Source of the DNA: Rhodococcus jostii RHA1
GTDB taxonomy: Bacteria; Actinomycetota; Actinomycetes; Mycobacteriales; Mycobacteriaceae
Reading direction: 5' to 3'
Assembly: GCF_000014565.1 (NCBI RefSeq)
Contig: NC_008268.1
Location: 1,612,001-1,676,000, forward strand
Length of the DNA: 64,000 nt
Made by a program: the position numbers and the translations under genes
The notes under the pieces: model-generated
Told to the model about the DNA's origin: nothing
Databases searched by the model: none
What the model saw: the letters and a program-made list of their open reading frames with translations, nothing else
Shown here: piece after piece, positions 25,799 through 35,314 of the stretch
How the letters are laid out: each line of letters starts with the position of its first letter
How positions within the stretch are numbered: position 1 is the stretch's first letter

Positions 25799-27232
25799 CT
25801 ATTGCTCCGACCGGACCGCGGGACGGATGTTCTGGTTCACGTGGAAGAGGTTGTCCGGATCGTACTTCGCCTTCACCTGTGCGAGCCGGTCATAGTTGCC
25901 GAGGTAGGAGGCACGCACGCGGTCCTCGCCCTCGGACATCATGAAATTGACGTACGCCCCGCCCGCGGTCGTCGGGTGGAGGGCCTCCCAGTACCGCTTG
26001 GCCCAGTCCGTGATGACCTCGGCGTTGGCCGGATCGGGGTCGACACCGACGATCACCGCGGCCCAGCCGCCGTCCCGATACGCGAACGCCGTGGCATCCT
26101 CGGCGACCCGCGTCGCCGCGCCGTCGATGGGATACATGTGCATCGTCGAATGCCCGGTGGGCAGCTGACGGCCGAACCCCAGATGGATGTCGATGGCGTC
26201 GTCCGAGATCTCCCGGACGAAGTCGGCGCGCCAGTACCACTGCAACCCGGCCGGGTACAGTCCGTCGAAGGCGGATTGCAATGCGGTGAAGGGCATTTCG
26301 TGGAGTCCGACCAGCAGCGGGTTTCCGAAGTCGCGGATCGGTTCGAGAACCGCGTCGGCCTTGCCCGGGTCGCCGGTGTAGCACCAGACGATGCCGCACG
26401 CCTTGCGCCCCCACAGTTCCTCGGGGAACGGCGGCGCAGGCGGAATGGTCAGCAGCCCGATCCAGCCGTTGAGTTCCTCGGGCAGCGACGGCAGGAGTTC
26501 GCGGTACCACCGCATCACGTCGGGGGCGTCTTCCAGGTCGTACAGCACCGGCCCGCCGACGACGGTGCCGTGGTCGCCGATCTCATGACACGCGAACTGG
26601 AACGACGTGACCACACCGAAGTTTCCGCCGCCGCCGCGCAGCGCCCAGAACAGGTCCGGGTGCGATCGTTCGCTCGCCGTCACCAGGGTGCCGTCGGCGA
26701 GGACGACGTCGGCGCTGAGCAGGTTGTCCACGGTGAGACCGAAACGGCGCGTCAAGTACCCGATTCCGCCGCCGAGCGTCAGCCCGCCGACACCGGTGGA
26801 CGCGATGAACCCGGACGGAGTGGCCATCCCGAACGGCACGGTGGCATGGTCGACATCGCTCCAGGTGCACCCGCCGTCCACCCGGACGGTCCGATCGGCG
26901 GGCGAGACCGTGGTTCCGCGCATCCCCGACAGATCGATCACGAGGGCGTCGTCCCACACGCCGAGACCTCCCGCATTGTGTCCTCCGCCGCGAACCGCGA
27001 GTTCGACGTGATGCTCCCGCGCGAACTTCACGCACGCGACGACATCCGCGGCGTTGGCGCACCGCGCGATGGCCGCGGGCCTGCGGTCGATCATCGCGTT
27101 GTACACCGCACGCGCGTCGTCGTAGCCGGCGTCGTCGGGGGTGATCAACTCTCCGCGCAGCGCTGCGGCCAGTTCCGCGTAGGGCGGCGGTGTCGTCGTC
27201 GACGGTGTCGAATTCGTGGTGGTGGTACTCAT
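25799..27232 (-). CDS. FAD-linked oxidase, berberine-bridge type
   Basis: A 477-residue flavoprotein. The FAD-binding PCMH domain has LAVRGGGHNAGGLGVWDDAL with the histidine used for covalent FAD, VGGLTLGGGIGYLTRRFGL, and DLFWALRGGGGNFGVVTSF. The C-terminal BBE motif NYDRLAQVKAKYDPDNLFHV is complete. Such enzymes oxidise alcohols, sugars or alkaloid-like substrates with O2. It starts at 27232, 50 bases downstream of the BTAD regulator. The substrate is unknown; the context suggests regulated secondary or xenobiotic metabolism. Confidence 0.88.
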   Translation of the reverse strand: MSTTTTNSTPSTTTPPPYAELAAALRGELITPDDAGYDDARAVYNAMIDRRPAAIARCANAADVVACVKFAREHHVELAVRGGGHNAGGLGVWDDALVIDLSGMRGTTVSPADRTVRVDGGCTWSDVDHATVPFGMATPSGFIASTGVGGLTLGGGIGYLTRRFGLTVDNLLSADVVLADGTLVTASERSHPDLFWALRGGGGNFGVVTSFQFACHEIGDHGTVVGGPVLYDLEDAPDVMRWYRELLPSLPEELNGWIGLLTIPPAPPFPEELWGRKACGIVWCYTGDPGKADAVLEPIRDFGNPLLVGLHEMPFTALQSAFDGLYPAGLQWYWRADFVREISDDAIDIHLGFGRQLPTGHSTMHMYPIDGAATRVAEDATAFAYRDGGWAAVIVGVDPDPANAEVITDWAKRYWEALHPTTAGGAYVNFMMSEGEDRVRASYLGNYDRLAQVKAKYDPDNLFHVNQNIRPAVRSEQ

Positions 27233-27282
27233 GGCCTTCTCCTCGGATCGGCAAGCCCCCGGAACGGGCCGTACCTGGTAGT

Positions 27283-30200
27283 TCACACCGTAGGAATCCG
27301 GCGTTCGCGCACCGTTCGCGCCGACGCGCCGCCCGCGAACGGTCCGGCGTCCGCACGTAGTCGCAGTACCTGCGGCAACCACCAGCGGTCGTCGTATTGC
27401 TCGGCGGCGATCCGGGCGGCATCGAGCGTGGCGTGGGCCGCGTCGCACCGGCCGACGTCGATCTGGACCTCCGCCAGCAGTGAGAGCCAGTAGGGCATGC
27501 GAGCGAATGCCCGCTGCCGCCGCAACTCGGCGAGCCCCTCGCGGATCTTCGCGATTCCCGGTTCGCCGCCGAGGAGCCGGCCTTCGAGGATCTGCGACCA
27601 CTGGCTGTAGTAGGCGAAACGGTAGCGCTCGCACAGCTCCCGCAATTCGGTGACAGCGGCGAGGAGCGAAGCGTCGTCGCCGCGTATCTGATACAGCATC
27701 GACGCGTATCCCAGCGCCACCGCGAGACTGTAGGGGTGGCCGCAGGTCCTGCCCAGCGCGAGGGCCTCGGTGCACGACCGCGCCGCATCCTGCTCGTCAC
27801 CGATCATCCAGTACGCGTGTGACTTCCAGGCGTGGGCATGCACCTCGAGCCTGGTGCCGAGGATGAAGGAATAGTCGTCGGAGAACGATCTCAGCGCGAC
27901 GTCGAAATGTTCGATCGCTTCCCTCGGCCTGCCGAGGCCGAGGGCGGCGCCCGCCACCGCGAAGTGCGCCTGACCCTCGAATTCGGGATCGGCCGCGGAC
28001 AGTTCGAGGGCACGTACTCCGATGCCGTGGGCCTGCGCGGTGTGCCCCTGCACGAAGTGTGCCGCGAACAACCCGATCAGGGCACCGAGCACGACTTTCG
28101 GCCTGCGTAGCCGCTGCCCCAGCTCGACGGTGCGGTCCAGTGTCTGTTCGAGCGCGGCGGAGGAGTACCCGTAGAGGGTGGTCAGCGGCGCCGACATGCC
28201 CTGTCGCACGTCCACCTCGTGAGCGTCCCGGTTGCGGCCCACCGGCATCGCCTCGAGAAGGTCGAGGCAGTCCCGGAAATGCCGCAGAGCCTCCGCGTTC
28301 GCGAACACGCTGGCCGCCACCTCGGCGGCGCGCTGCAGATAGTGGAGCGCGCGGTCGGGGCGACCGCCGCGCCGGTACTGCTCGGCGAGGTGCGCTGCCA
28401 CGTCGTCGGTGCGGCCGGCGTGGAGAAGTTCGAGTCCCTGCGCCAGGCGCCGATGCAGAAGCCAGCGTCGCGGCGGGCTGACCGAGCGGTACGCGGCCTC
28501 CCGGACCAGGTCGTGCACGAAGTCGTAGCCGGTGCCCGCCGGCCGGACGATCCTCCGTCGCCACAGTTCGTCGACCGCCTGCACGAGAGAGTCCGTGTCC
28601 AGGTCGCTCGCCTCGCTGAGTAGGTCCAGATCGAAATCCGTGCCGAGCGCAGCGGCGAGGCCTGCGACGTCCCGCGCGGGTTCCGAACACTGTTCGAGCC
28701 GCCGCTGCAGCACCTCGCCGAGGTCGTCGGCGCCCCCGCCGCGCCCGGCCGCATCCGTGCCCGGGACCATCCTGGCAGCCTCCACGACGTACAGCGGGTA
28801 GCCCCCGGTCGCGGCGTACAGGACCGCTTCCTCCGCGGGATTCAGCGCCCGGCCGCCGAGGGACCGCGCCAGCTCCGCGGTTCCGTCCGCCGTCAACGGG
28901 TCCACCTCGACGTCCGTGACCACCCGCGCCGACCGGAGCGCCCGCAGCGCTTCCCGCACATCGTGGCGTGACCGCGCCTCGTCCGTGCGGGCGGTCGCCG
29001 CCACCAGTACCCGCATGCGGGTGTCGAGTGAGAGCAGGAAGGCCAGCCAGGCCGTGGTCTCCGCGTCGCACCACTGCAGATCGTCGAGGACGAGCAGAAC
29101 CGGCCGGCCCGACGACAGCACCGCGCGCGCCGTTCCCTCGAAGAAGCGGTGTCGCTGCCAGGCGTCGACCATCGCCCGGGACGTCGACGGCCGCGGCCCG
29201 GATTCGGCGCTCGGGACCAGCCGTTCGACCTCGGCCCGCCACAACGGATTCAGGGACCCGATCGCGGACCGAAATTCCGGGCTGCGCAGCCAGTCGGCGA
29301 CGGGCGCCAGCGCGACACGGCCCGGCAGTCCGAAACACCGCGTGGACGCCACCACCGCCCCGTCGGCGCGGGCGATCTCCGCGAGTTCGGTGGTCAACCG
29401 GGTCTTGCCGACCCCCGCGTCCCCCGAGACGAGCAGCAGTCCCTGCCTGCCGTCGAGGGACTGCCGCCACCGCCGTTGCAGCTCGTCGCGTTCACGCTCC
29501 CGCCCGATCAGGACGGGCACCGCGGTCCGGACGCGTTCGGGCCGGCGAGCCGCGGCGGCACCGACCCTCGGGTGCTCCCCCAGCAGGGTGTCGAACAGCC
29601 TGCTGGTCGCCGCACTCGGCGCGACCCCGAGTTCGGTCTCGAGAACGGCCGCGCATCGGTGGTAGGTGGTCATCGCCGCCGCCCGGTCGCCCGACGCGGC
29701 CTCCAGTTCCATGAGCGTCCGGTACCCGACCTCCTCCAGCGGGTCGAGCTGGATACGCCTGCGTGCGCACGCCGTGGCCGTCTCCACGTCACCCGACTCC
29801 CGCAACACCCGCACCGTCGCCTCGCAGAGTTCGACGCACTGCCGGCGCAGCACCTCGCGATGCTCGAGGACCCAGTCTTCATAGGTCCCCGGCATGAGCT
29901 CGCCGCGATAGATGTCGATCGCGCGGTCCGCGTGATCGAGAAACGCCCGTGGGTCGGAATCGGCGAGGGCCGCGACGGCGGCCGACCGTTCGTTGCGGAA
30001 GGTGTCGACGTCCACCCGGCACGACGACGAGTTCGTCCACGTGAGCGTCGGCCCGTCTGCCGCGAGCGCGCCGTCCGATCCCAGGAGGCCGCGGAGGTTG
30101 TGTAGTTCCCGCCGGAGGTTGGTACGGGCCTGCTGCTCGCTCGATTCGGGCCAGAACAGCCCCGCGAGACGGGTCCTGGACTGAGCGAGACCGGCATGCA

Positions 30201-30306
30201 GCACGAGGTAGGCCAGCAACGCGATCGCCCGTGACGAGATGGGGCCGACCCTGACATCTTCCGGGTTCGATACGCGCTGTTCGCCGAGCAGGTAGACCGT
30301 CAACAT
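27283..30306 (-). CDS. BTAD/AAA-ATPase transcriptional regulator (SARP-like)
   Basis: A 1007-residue regulator. The N-terminal region has a winged-helix AfsR-like DNA-binding domain (SSRAIALLAYLVLHAG, GLFWPESSEQQARTNLRREL), followed by the bacterial transcriptional activation domain to about residue 245. The NTPase has Walker A GDAGVGKTRL near residue 300 and Walker B LLVLDDLQWCD near 405. The C-terminal half is TPR-like helical repeats. There is no LuxR HTH at the C-terminus. It is read just before the berberine-bridge oxidase and likely activates that small cluster. The inducing signal is unknown. Confidence 0.85.
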   Translation of the reverse strand: MLTVYLLGEQRVSNPEDVRVGPISSRAIALLAYLVLHAGLAQSRTRLAGLFWPESSEQQARTNLRRELHNLRGLLGSDGALAADGPTLTWTNSSSCRVDVDTFRNERSAAVAALADSDPRAFLDHADRAIDIYRGELMPGTYEDWVLEHREVLRRQCVELCEATVRVLRESGDVETATACARRRIQLDPLEEVGYRTLMELEAASGDRAAAMTTYHRCAAVLETELGVAPSAATSRLFDTLLGEHPRVGAAAARRPERVRTAVPVLIGRERERDELQRRWRQSLDGRQGLLLVSGDAGVGKTRLTTELAEIARADGAVVASTRCFGLPGRVALAPVADWLRSPEFRSAIGSLNPLWRAEVERLVPSAESGPRPSTSRAMVDAWQRHRFFEGTARAVLSSGRPVLLVLDDLQWCDAETTAWLAFLLSLDTRMRVLVAATARTDEARSRHDVREALRALRSARVVTDVEVDPLTADGTAELARSLGGRALNPAEEAVLYAATGGYPLYVVEAARMVPGTDAAGRGGGADDLGEVLQRRLEQCSEPARDVAGLAAALGTDFDLDLLSEASDLDTDSLVQAVDELWRRRIVRPAGTGYDFVHDLVREAAYRSVSPPRRWLLHRRLAQGLELLHAGRTDDVAAHLAEQYRRGGRPDRALHYLQRAAEVAASVFANAEALRHFRDCLDLLEAMPVGRNRDAHEVDVRQGMSAPLTTLYGYSSAALEQTLDRTVELGQRLRRPKVVLGALIGLFAAHFVQGHTAQAHGIGVRALELSAADPEFEGQAHFAVAGAALGLGRPREAIEHFDVALRSFSDDYSFILGTRLEVHAHAWKSHAYWMIGDEQDAARSCTEALALGRTCGHPYSLAVALGYASMLYQIRGDDASLLAAVTELRELCERYRFAYYSQWSQILEGRLLGGEPGIAKIREGLAELRRQRAFARMPYWLSLLAEVQIDVGRCDAAHATLDAARIAAEQYDDRWWLPQVLRLRADAGPFAGGASARTVRERRIPTV

Positions 30307-30365
30307 GACTGACCAGCTCCCGGTCGCGGAACGAGGCGAGCCTCCGCGTCCTCATCATCGCACGG

Positions 30366-31139
30366 TCAGCGGAAGTGCTGGTACAGCGCTCTCAGCTCCC
30401 GGATCGCGGCGTCCACCGCCCGCTCGTCCTCACTGACCGATCGGATCGCCTTCCGCAACAGCAGCGGGTCGAGGTCGTCGATCGCCGCCCGGAAGTCGGC
30501 ATCGGGCAGGGCGGGCAGCGGGGACTCGTCACCGAACCAGTCGTCGACGTCCGCGTCGGAGGAGTCGCCGCCGACGCCGTCGATCAGCATCTCCAGGTCG
30601 ACGCCCCGCAATGTCAGGATTTCGAGCGGGTTCTCGTCGAGGCGTTCGGTGGTGAGGTACGCGACCGCCGCCGCATGCTTGCAGGGCCAGCCGTCGTCCG
30701 GGCAGGTGCAGTCGTAATTCAGCGCGGACGCCCCCGCGGGCAGCAGCAGTGGTCCGAGAACCTCCGGAACTCCGCCGCCCGCCAGCATCGCGAGACTGCC
30801 GGGTTGCCGACGCACCAGCGCGACGAGTTCCGCGACCTCCGCGTCGTCGAGGCGATCGATCGAGACGGTCGCGACGAACGGCTGGAGCTGACTGCCCTGG
30901 ACCTCCCCCGTCACCATCCCAGCCGCGATCTCGAGCGAGATCACCTGACCGCTGCGCGCGTAGCTCCGCCCACGGCTCATTCGGCCCTTGTCGGCGACGA
31001 ACTCGATGATGTCCACGAACTCGCGGCCCCACCACGTGCGCCCGAACGATCCGCGCTGGGACCGTGCCTCCAGCCCGCCCGCCACCGGTCGACGCTTGCC
31101 GTACTGACCGAAGTACGGCCCCGGTCGCCGATTCGTCAT
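30366..31139 (-). CDS. SWIM zinc-finger protein
   Basis: A 257-residue protein with a SWIM finger: C144, C146, C153 and H155 in YDCTCPDDGWPCKH. The N-terminal RGSFGRTWWGREFVDIIE and RGRSYARSGQV segments are typical of SWIM proteins paired with SNF2 helicases. SWIM domains bind DNA or protein. It overlaps the SNF2 stop (ATGA), so the two proteins are made together and probably act together in DNA repair or chromosome remodelling. The exact role is not established. Confidence 0.88.
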   Translation of the reverse strand: MTNRRPGPYFGQYGKRRPVAGGLEARSQRGSFGRTWWGREFVDIIEFVADKGRMSRGRSYARSGQVISLEIAAGMVTGEVQGSQLQPFVATVSIDRLDDAEVAELVALVRRQPGSLAMLAGGGVPEVLGPLLLPAGASALNYDCTCPDDGWPCKHAAAVAYLTTERLDENPLEILTLRGVDLEMLIDGVGGDSSDADVDDWFGDESPLPALPDADFRAAIDDLDPLLLRKAIRSVSEDERAVDAAIRELRALYQHFR

Positions 31140-33967
31140 TCGCCCACCGCCTCGTCACCGAGGCGGAGCAGTTCGCCCAGTTGTTCGGTGCTCATCTCCG
31201 TCACCCAGTTCTCGCCCGTCCCGACGGCGAGATCGGCCAGCTCCTGCTTGGTGGCGATCATCGCGTCGATCCGCTCCTCCAGGGTGCCGACGCACACGAG
31301 CTTGCGCACCTGCACGTCCCGCCGCTGGCCGATCCGGAACGCCCTGTCCGTGGCCTGGTTCTCGACCGCCGGATTCCACCACCGGTCGAGGTGGACGACG
31401 TGATTGGCCGCGGTGAGGTTCAAACCCGTCCCGCCCGCCTTCAGCGAGAGCATCATGATCGGCGGCCCGTCGTCGCCCTGGAACGAGGCCACCATGTCGT
31501 CGCGCTTCTGCTTGGACACGCCCCCGTGCAGAAACGGCACGGGAGTACCGAAACGCTCCGCGAGGTACGGGGTGACGAGGTCGCCGAATTCCCGGAACTG
31601 GGTGAACAGCAACGCCTTCTCGCCGTCCGCGACCACGGAATCCAGGATGTCCTCGACGAGCCCCAGCTTGCCGGAGCGGTGCTGTCCGCGCCGCATCACC
31701 GCCGACCCGTCGCGCAGGAAGTGTGCCGGGTGGTTGCACACCTGCTTGAGTTTCGTCAGGGCGGCGAGGACGGCGCCCTTGCGCTTCATCCCCTTCTTGT
31801 CCTTGATCTGCGCCATCATGTCGTCGACCACCGCCCGGTACAGCGCGGCCTGCTCCGCGGTGAGGTTGGCGCGCACCGTCATCTCGAACTTGTCGGGGAG
31901 GTCGGCGATGACCGCGGGATCGGTCTTGACCCGGCGCAGCACGAACGGGGACGTGACCGCGCGGAGCCGGGCGACGGCTGTCTCGTCCTGCTCCCGCTCG
32001 ATCGGCACCACGAAGCGCTTGCGGAACATCACCTCCGAGCCCAGGATGCCCGAGTTCGCGAAGTCGAGGATCGAGCGCAGTTCGTCGAGGCGGTTCTCGA
32101 CCGGAGTGCCGGTCAGCGCGACGCGGTGCGCCGCCGGAATGCTCCGCGCCGCCCGCGCCTGCGACGTCTTCGCGTTCTTGATGTGCTGCGCCTCGTCCAG
32201 CACGACACGCCGCCAGTCCTGCTCCTTCAGGTGCGCGACGTCGCGGGCCAGCAGCGCATACGTGGTGATCACCAGATCGCTCTGTGTCACGGCGGCGGTG
32301 AACTCCGCGCCGCTCAGCCGCTGCGGACCGTGGTGGACGAGCACCCGCAGCGAGGGGACGAAGCGCGCTGCCTCGCGCTGCCAGTTGCCGACCACCGACA
32401 TCGGGCACACCAGCAGCGTGGGCGTGGGCGCCTTCTCGTGTGCCAGCAGCGCCAGCAACTGCAGCGTCTTGCCGAGTCCCATGTCGTCGGCGAGGACGGC
32501 CCCGAGGCCGAGACGGCTCATGAACACCAGCCAGTCGAGCCCCCGCTTCTGGTACGGGCGCAGCGTGGCGTCCAACCCGTCCGGGGTCGGCACGTCCTGC
32601 GGCTTCGTGTCGCCGTCCAGCAACGCGGCCGCCCAGCCGGTGGCCGTGACCTCCTCCACGGGAAGATCGGACAGATCGTCCGCGATCAGGTCCTTCAGCA
32701 GGTCCACGATGGCCCGGTCGCCGCTGGCGTGCCGCTCCGCCACGTAGCGCGCGGCGCGGGAGAGCACCTCCTGATCCGCCCGAACCCACTCACCGCGCAA
32801 CCGCACGAGATCGCTCTTGGAGTTGACCAGTCGATTCATCTCCGCGGCGGTGAGCACCGTGTCGCCGAGTGCCAGCTCCCAGTTGTATTGCACCAACTGG
32901 TCTTTGCCGACGGCCCGGTTCTCCGCGCTCGCCGGAGTGCTCGGCGAGCTCACCCGCAGACGCATCGACGGCGACGCCACACTCCACGCCCGCGGCAGCA
33001 GCAGGCTGATGCCCTTCTCCTTCAACGCCACCGCACCGTGCCCGACAAGGTCGATGACCACGGCGGTGGGCAACATCAGGTCCAGGCTGTCGGGGTCACT
33101 GGGAACGTCCTGCAGTCGCGGGTAGGCGGCCACGGCCTCCGTCAGCTTGCGCACCCCGATCTGCAGACGACTCGCCTCCGTGCGGTGCAACGGAATCGGC
33201 ACCGGGGCTTCGCCTTCCGGTCGAAGGCAGACCTCCAGTCGCCACAGCACCGTGTCCGGGTCCCAATCCCCCTCCACGTCCACGTCTTCCGGCTCGAGGA
33301 GCCGCAGCACCAGTTCGGGCTCGTCCACCTTGAGGCTGTCGCGCCACCCGTCCAGCGATCCCGACAGCTGGGCGGTGCCCTCGGCGAACTGGTCACCCCG
33401 CACGAGCGCGTCGATCAGCGGATGATCCACGTCGCCGCCGGAATCGTCCGGGTGCCGTCGTTCGAGGACACGGCGGGCGACGGGGTCGGTCAGCTCGGTG
33501 ACCATGTCGTCGAGCACGGCCCGGGGGGTCGTGCCGTGACGCTGGACCGGCGGCATCGCCACGGCCAGCTCCGTGAGCCACGCACGCTGCCGTTCACCGC
33601 CGAGCAGCCGCCAGCGCGGCCACCAGCCGCCCTCCGCCCGGTGTACCTCGGGCACCACCCGCCCGGCCCGTGCCCACCGCTCGACACCGCGGGCGACGTG
33701 GGCGAGGTAGCGCAGATCCCCGGCGATCCGGGGGTCGCGGGACGACACCGACAGCAGGAACTCCGTCGCATCCGGTGGTGCGAGCGCAACCGCGGCCCAC
33801 TCGAGCATCTCCGGCCCCGACGGCGTCGGCATCGGCACCTTCACGTGATGCCGGAACTTCCGCGCCAGCATCCGCCCGACCGCGTCCGTCGGCTCCGGAG
33901 CTGCCGGATTCCGATCCTCCACCCACAGCATGAGACCCGAACCCGGTGTCCAGAGGCCGTGCAGCAT
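31136..33967 (-). CDS. SNF2/RapA-type DEAD-like helicase (with SNF2_assoc domain)
   Basis: A 943-residue ATPase. The C-terminal half holds the SNF2 motor: Walker A ADDMGLGKTLQLLALL, Walker B VVLDEAQHIKNAKT, motif III LTGTPVENRLDEL, and motif V-VI LKAGGTGLNLTAA then DRWWNPAVENQATDRAFRIG. The N-terminal half is the actinobacterial helicase-associated region. ATG at 33967 is chosen from MLHGLWTPGSGL, the usual start in this family; longer in-frame ATGs exist. It is cotranscribed with the SWIM gene. A DNA-repair or remodelling role is likely from the family. Confidence 0.9.
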   Translation of the reverse strand: MLHGLWTPGSGLMLWVEDRNPAAPEPTDAVGRMLARKFRHHVKVPMPTPSGPEMLEWAAVALAPPDATEFLLSVSSRDPRIAGDLRYLAHVARGVERWARAGRVVPEVHRAEGGWWPRWRLLGGERQRAWLTELAVAMPPVQRHGTTPRAVLDDMVTELTDPVARRVLERRHPDDSGGDVDHPLIDALVRGDQFAEGTAQLSGSLDGWRDSLKVDEPELVLRLLEPEDVDVEGDWDPDTVLWRLEVCLRPEGEAPVPIPLHRTEASRLQIGVRKLTEAVAAYPRLQDVPSDPDSLDLMLPTAVVIDLVGHGAVALKEKGISLLLPRAWSVASPSMRLRVSSPSTPASAENRAVGKDQLVQYNWELALGDTVLTAAEMNRLVNSKSDLVRLRGEWVRADQEVLSRAARYVAERHASGDRAIVDLLKDLIADDLSDLPVEEVTATGWAAALLDGDTKPQDVPTPDGLDATLRPYQKRGLDWLVFMSRLGLGAVLADDMGLGKTLQLLALLAHEKAPTPTLLVCPMSVVGNWQREAARFVPSLRVLVHHGPQRLSGAEFTAAVTQSDLVITTYALLARDVAHLKEQDWRRVVLDEAQHIKNAKTSQARAARSIPAAHRVALTGTPVENRLDELRSILDFANSGILGSEVMFRKRFVVPIEREQDETAVARLRAVTSPFVLRRVKTDPAVIADLPDKFEMTVRANLTAEQAALYRAVVDDMMAQIKDKKGMKRKGAVLAALTKLKQVCNHPAHFLRDGSAVMRRGQHRSGKLGLVEDILDSVVADGEKALLFTQFREFGDLVTPYLAERFGTPVPFLHGGVSKQKRDDMVASFQGDDGPPIMMLSLKAGGTGLNLTAANHVVHLDRWWNPAVENQATDRAFRIGQRRDVQVRKLVCVGTLEERIDAMIATKQELADLAVGTGENWVTEMSTEQLGELLRLGDEAVGE

Positions 33968-34127
33968 GCACCCATCCAAGCAGGTGCGACCGACAGCGCG
34001 TGAAGTCCCTGCTCGCGCCATGTAACCCTCGACCATATTCCACCGATGAACGAGTTGGCGGCTGTCCACGCCGGTAACTCACCGGGATCGCTGCCGAACG
34101 TGATCGCAGTGATCGGAGGAAGACAAA

Positions 34128-34247
34128 ATGGACATGACAGAAATCTTGCAGGTTCTCGTCCAACTCATCCAGGTCCTCGGACCGTTGATGGGTGGTGGCG
34201 GAGGGGGCGGAGGCACAGGCTCCCTGGGCGGCCTGTTCGGCTCCTGA
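34128..34247 (+). CDS. 39-residue amphipathic, glycine-rich small protein
   Basis: The peptide starts MDMTEILQVLVQLIQVLGPL and continues as MGG followed by a Gly-rich stretch, ending LGGLFGS. The first half is a short amphipathic helix with leucine/valine/isoleucine on one face, and the second half is a flexible glycine run. GGAGGA lies seven bases before the ATG, a near-ideal ribosome site. A stable hairpin starts 11 bases after the stop. It has no signal sequence, no cysteines and no recognised family. Such small proteins can be channel-forming peptides, membrane-associated regulators or toxins; none is shown. It is too short for usual gene callers. Confidence 0.72.
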   Translation: MDMTEILQVLVQLIQVLGPLMGGGGGGGGTGSLGGLFGS

Positions 34248-34257
34248 GTTCTTACGA

Positions 34258-34290
34258 GAAGGCTCACCGACACCGGTTCGGTGGGCCTTC
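34258..34290 (+). terminator. Hairpin terminator after the small-peptide gene
   Basis: GAAGGCTCACCGA (34258-34270) pairs with TCGGTGGGCCTTC (34278-34290) with one T-G pair and a 7-base loop, followed by TTCGT. It isolates the 39-residue gene as a monocistronic unit. Confidence 0.78.
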
Positions 34291-34334
34291 TTCGTGCCCG
34301 GATCCCGGCCCCGGTTCGTGATAGGACTGTGGGC

Positions 34335-35243
34335 GTGAGCATGGCATACGGCTTCAGCGAGTACGGCGGCCCCGAGACGCAGCAGTTCTTCGACATCCCC
34401 GTTCCCTCCCCCGGACCCGGACAGTTGCTGGTCGCCGTCCACGCGGCCGGCGTGAATCCCGCCGATTGGAAGGTGCGCGCGGGCACGCGCAAGGACACCG
34501 TCCCCGTCACCCTTCCCGCCGTTCTGGGCCGGGAGGTCGCCGGTGTGGTCGCGGATGTCGGCCCCCGGGTGACCGGCTTCATGGTCGGCGACGCCGTGTT
34601 CGGCGCGACCGCCACCGGATTCGGCGGATACACCGAGTACACCCTGGTCAACACGGCCTCGGCGGCGCACAAGCCCGATCCGGTCTCGTTCGCGGACGCG
34701 GCCACGCTCCCCGTCGCGGCGGGAACCGCGTACGACGCGCTGACCACCCTGGACCTGGCGCCCGGCAGTCGGTTGCTCGTCGTCGGCGCGGGCGGTGGCG
34801 TGGGGGTGGCGGCGTTGCAGTTGGCCGCGGCGCGGAACGTCACGGTGATCGGGGTCGCGAGCGAGAGCAAACGGGAGGTCGTCGAATCCCTCGGCGCCAC
34901 CTGGGTGGCATCCGGAGACGGACTGGCCGCACGCCTACCCGGCCCGGTCGACGCCGTCTTCGACCTCGTCGGCGGTGACGCGCTCGCCGAGGCGGCGCGG
35001 GTGGTTGCGGATCCGGCGGTGATCATCAGCATCGGCGACTCGCTCGCCGCGCGCGATCTCGGCGGCTCGGGAGTGGAACGGCGCCGAACGTCCGCGGTGT
35101 TCGCGGAGGTGGCCGCGCTGGTGGCGGACGGGACCCTGGACCCGCGGGTCGCCCACCGATTCCCGTTCGCACACGCCGGTGACGCTCTCGCGATGGTCGA
35201 GTCCGGTCACACGAGCGGCAAGGTCGTGATCGAGTTCGGTTAG
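34335..35243 (+). CDS. Zinc-free NADP-dependent alcohol dehydrogenase / quinone reductase
   Basis: A 302-residue MDR-superfamily protein. NPADWKVRAGTRKDTVPVTL, LGREVAGVVADVGPRVTGF and the Rossmann motif VVGAGGGVGVAALQLAA are typical of quinone-oxidoreductase-like enzymes; structural zinc cysteines are absent. It probably reduces an enone or quinone with NADPH. The start is GTG at 34335 or ATG at 34341; both are in frame and neither has a strong ribosome site. It stands alone after the small peptide terminator. Confidence 0.85.
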   Translation: MSMAYGFSEYGGPETQQFFDIPVPSPGPGQLLVAVHAAGVNPADWKVRAGTRKDTVPVTLPAVLGREVAGVVADVGPRVTGFMVGDAVFGATATGFGGYTEYTLVNTASAAHKPDPVSFADAATLPVAAGTAYDALTTLDLAPGSRLLVVGAGGGVGVAALQLAAARNVTVIGVASESKREVVESLGATWVASGDGLAARLPGPVDAVFDLVGGDALAEAARVVADPAVIISIGDSLAARDLGGSGVERRRTSAVFAEVAALVADGTLDPRVAHRFPFAHAGDALAMVESGHTSGKVVIEFG

Positions 35244-35314
35244 CAGGTCTGGATTTCACCCGTTCCGAGGTAGATGCTGGAGAGACGTAACTGCCGGACA
35301 CTCGGGAGTCGGTC

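Noticed and set aside
31064..34003. A 979-codon open frame on the plus strand opposite the SNF2 gene
   Set aside because: It mirrors the SNF2 frame, its composition is rich in Arg, His, Asp and Gln as expected for antisense high-GC DNA, and it has no domain motif.
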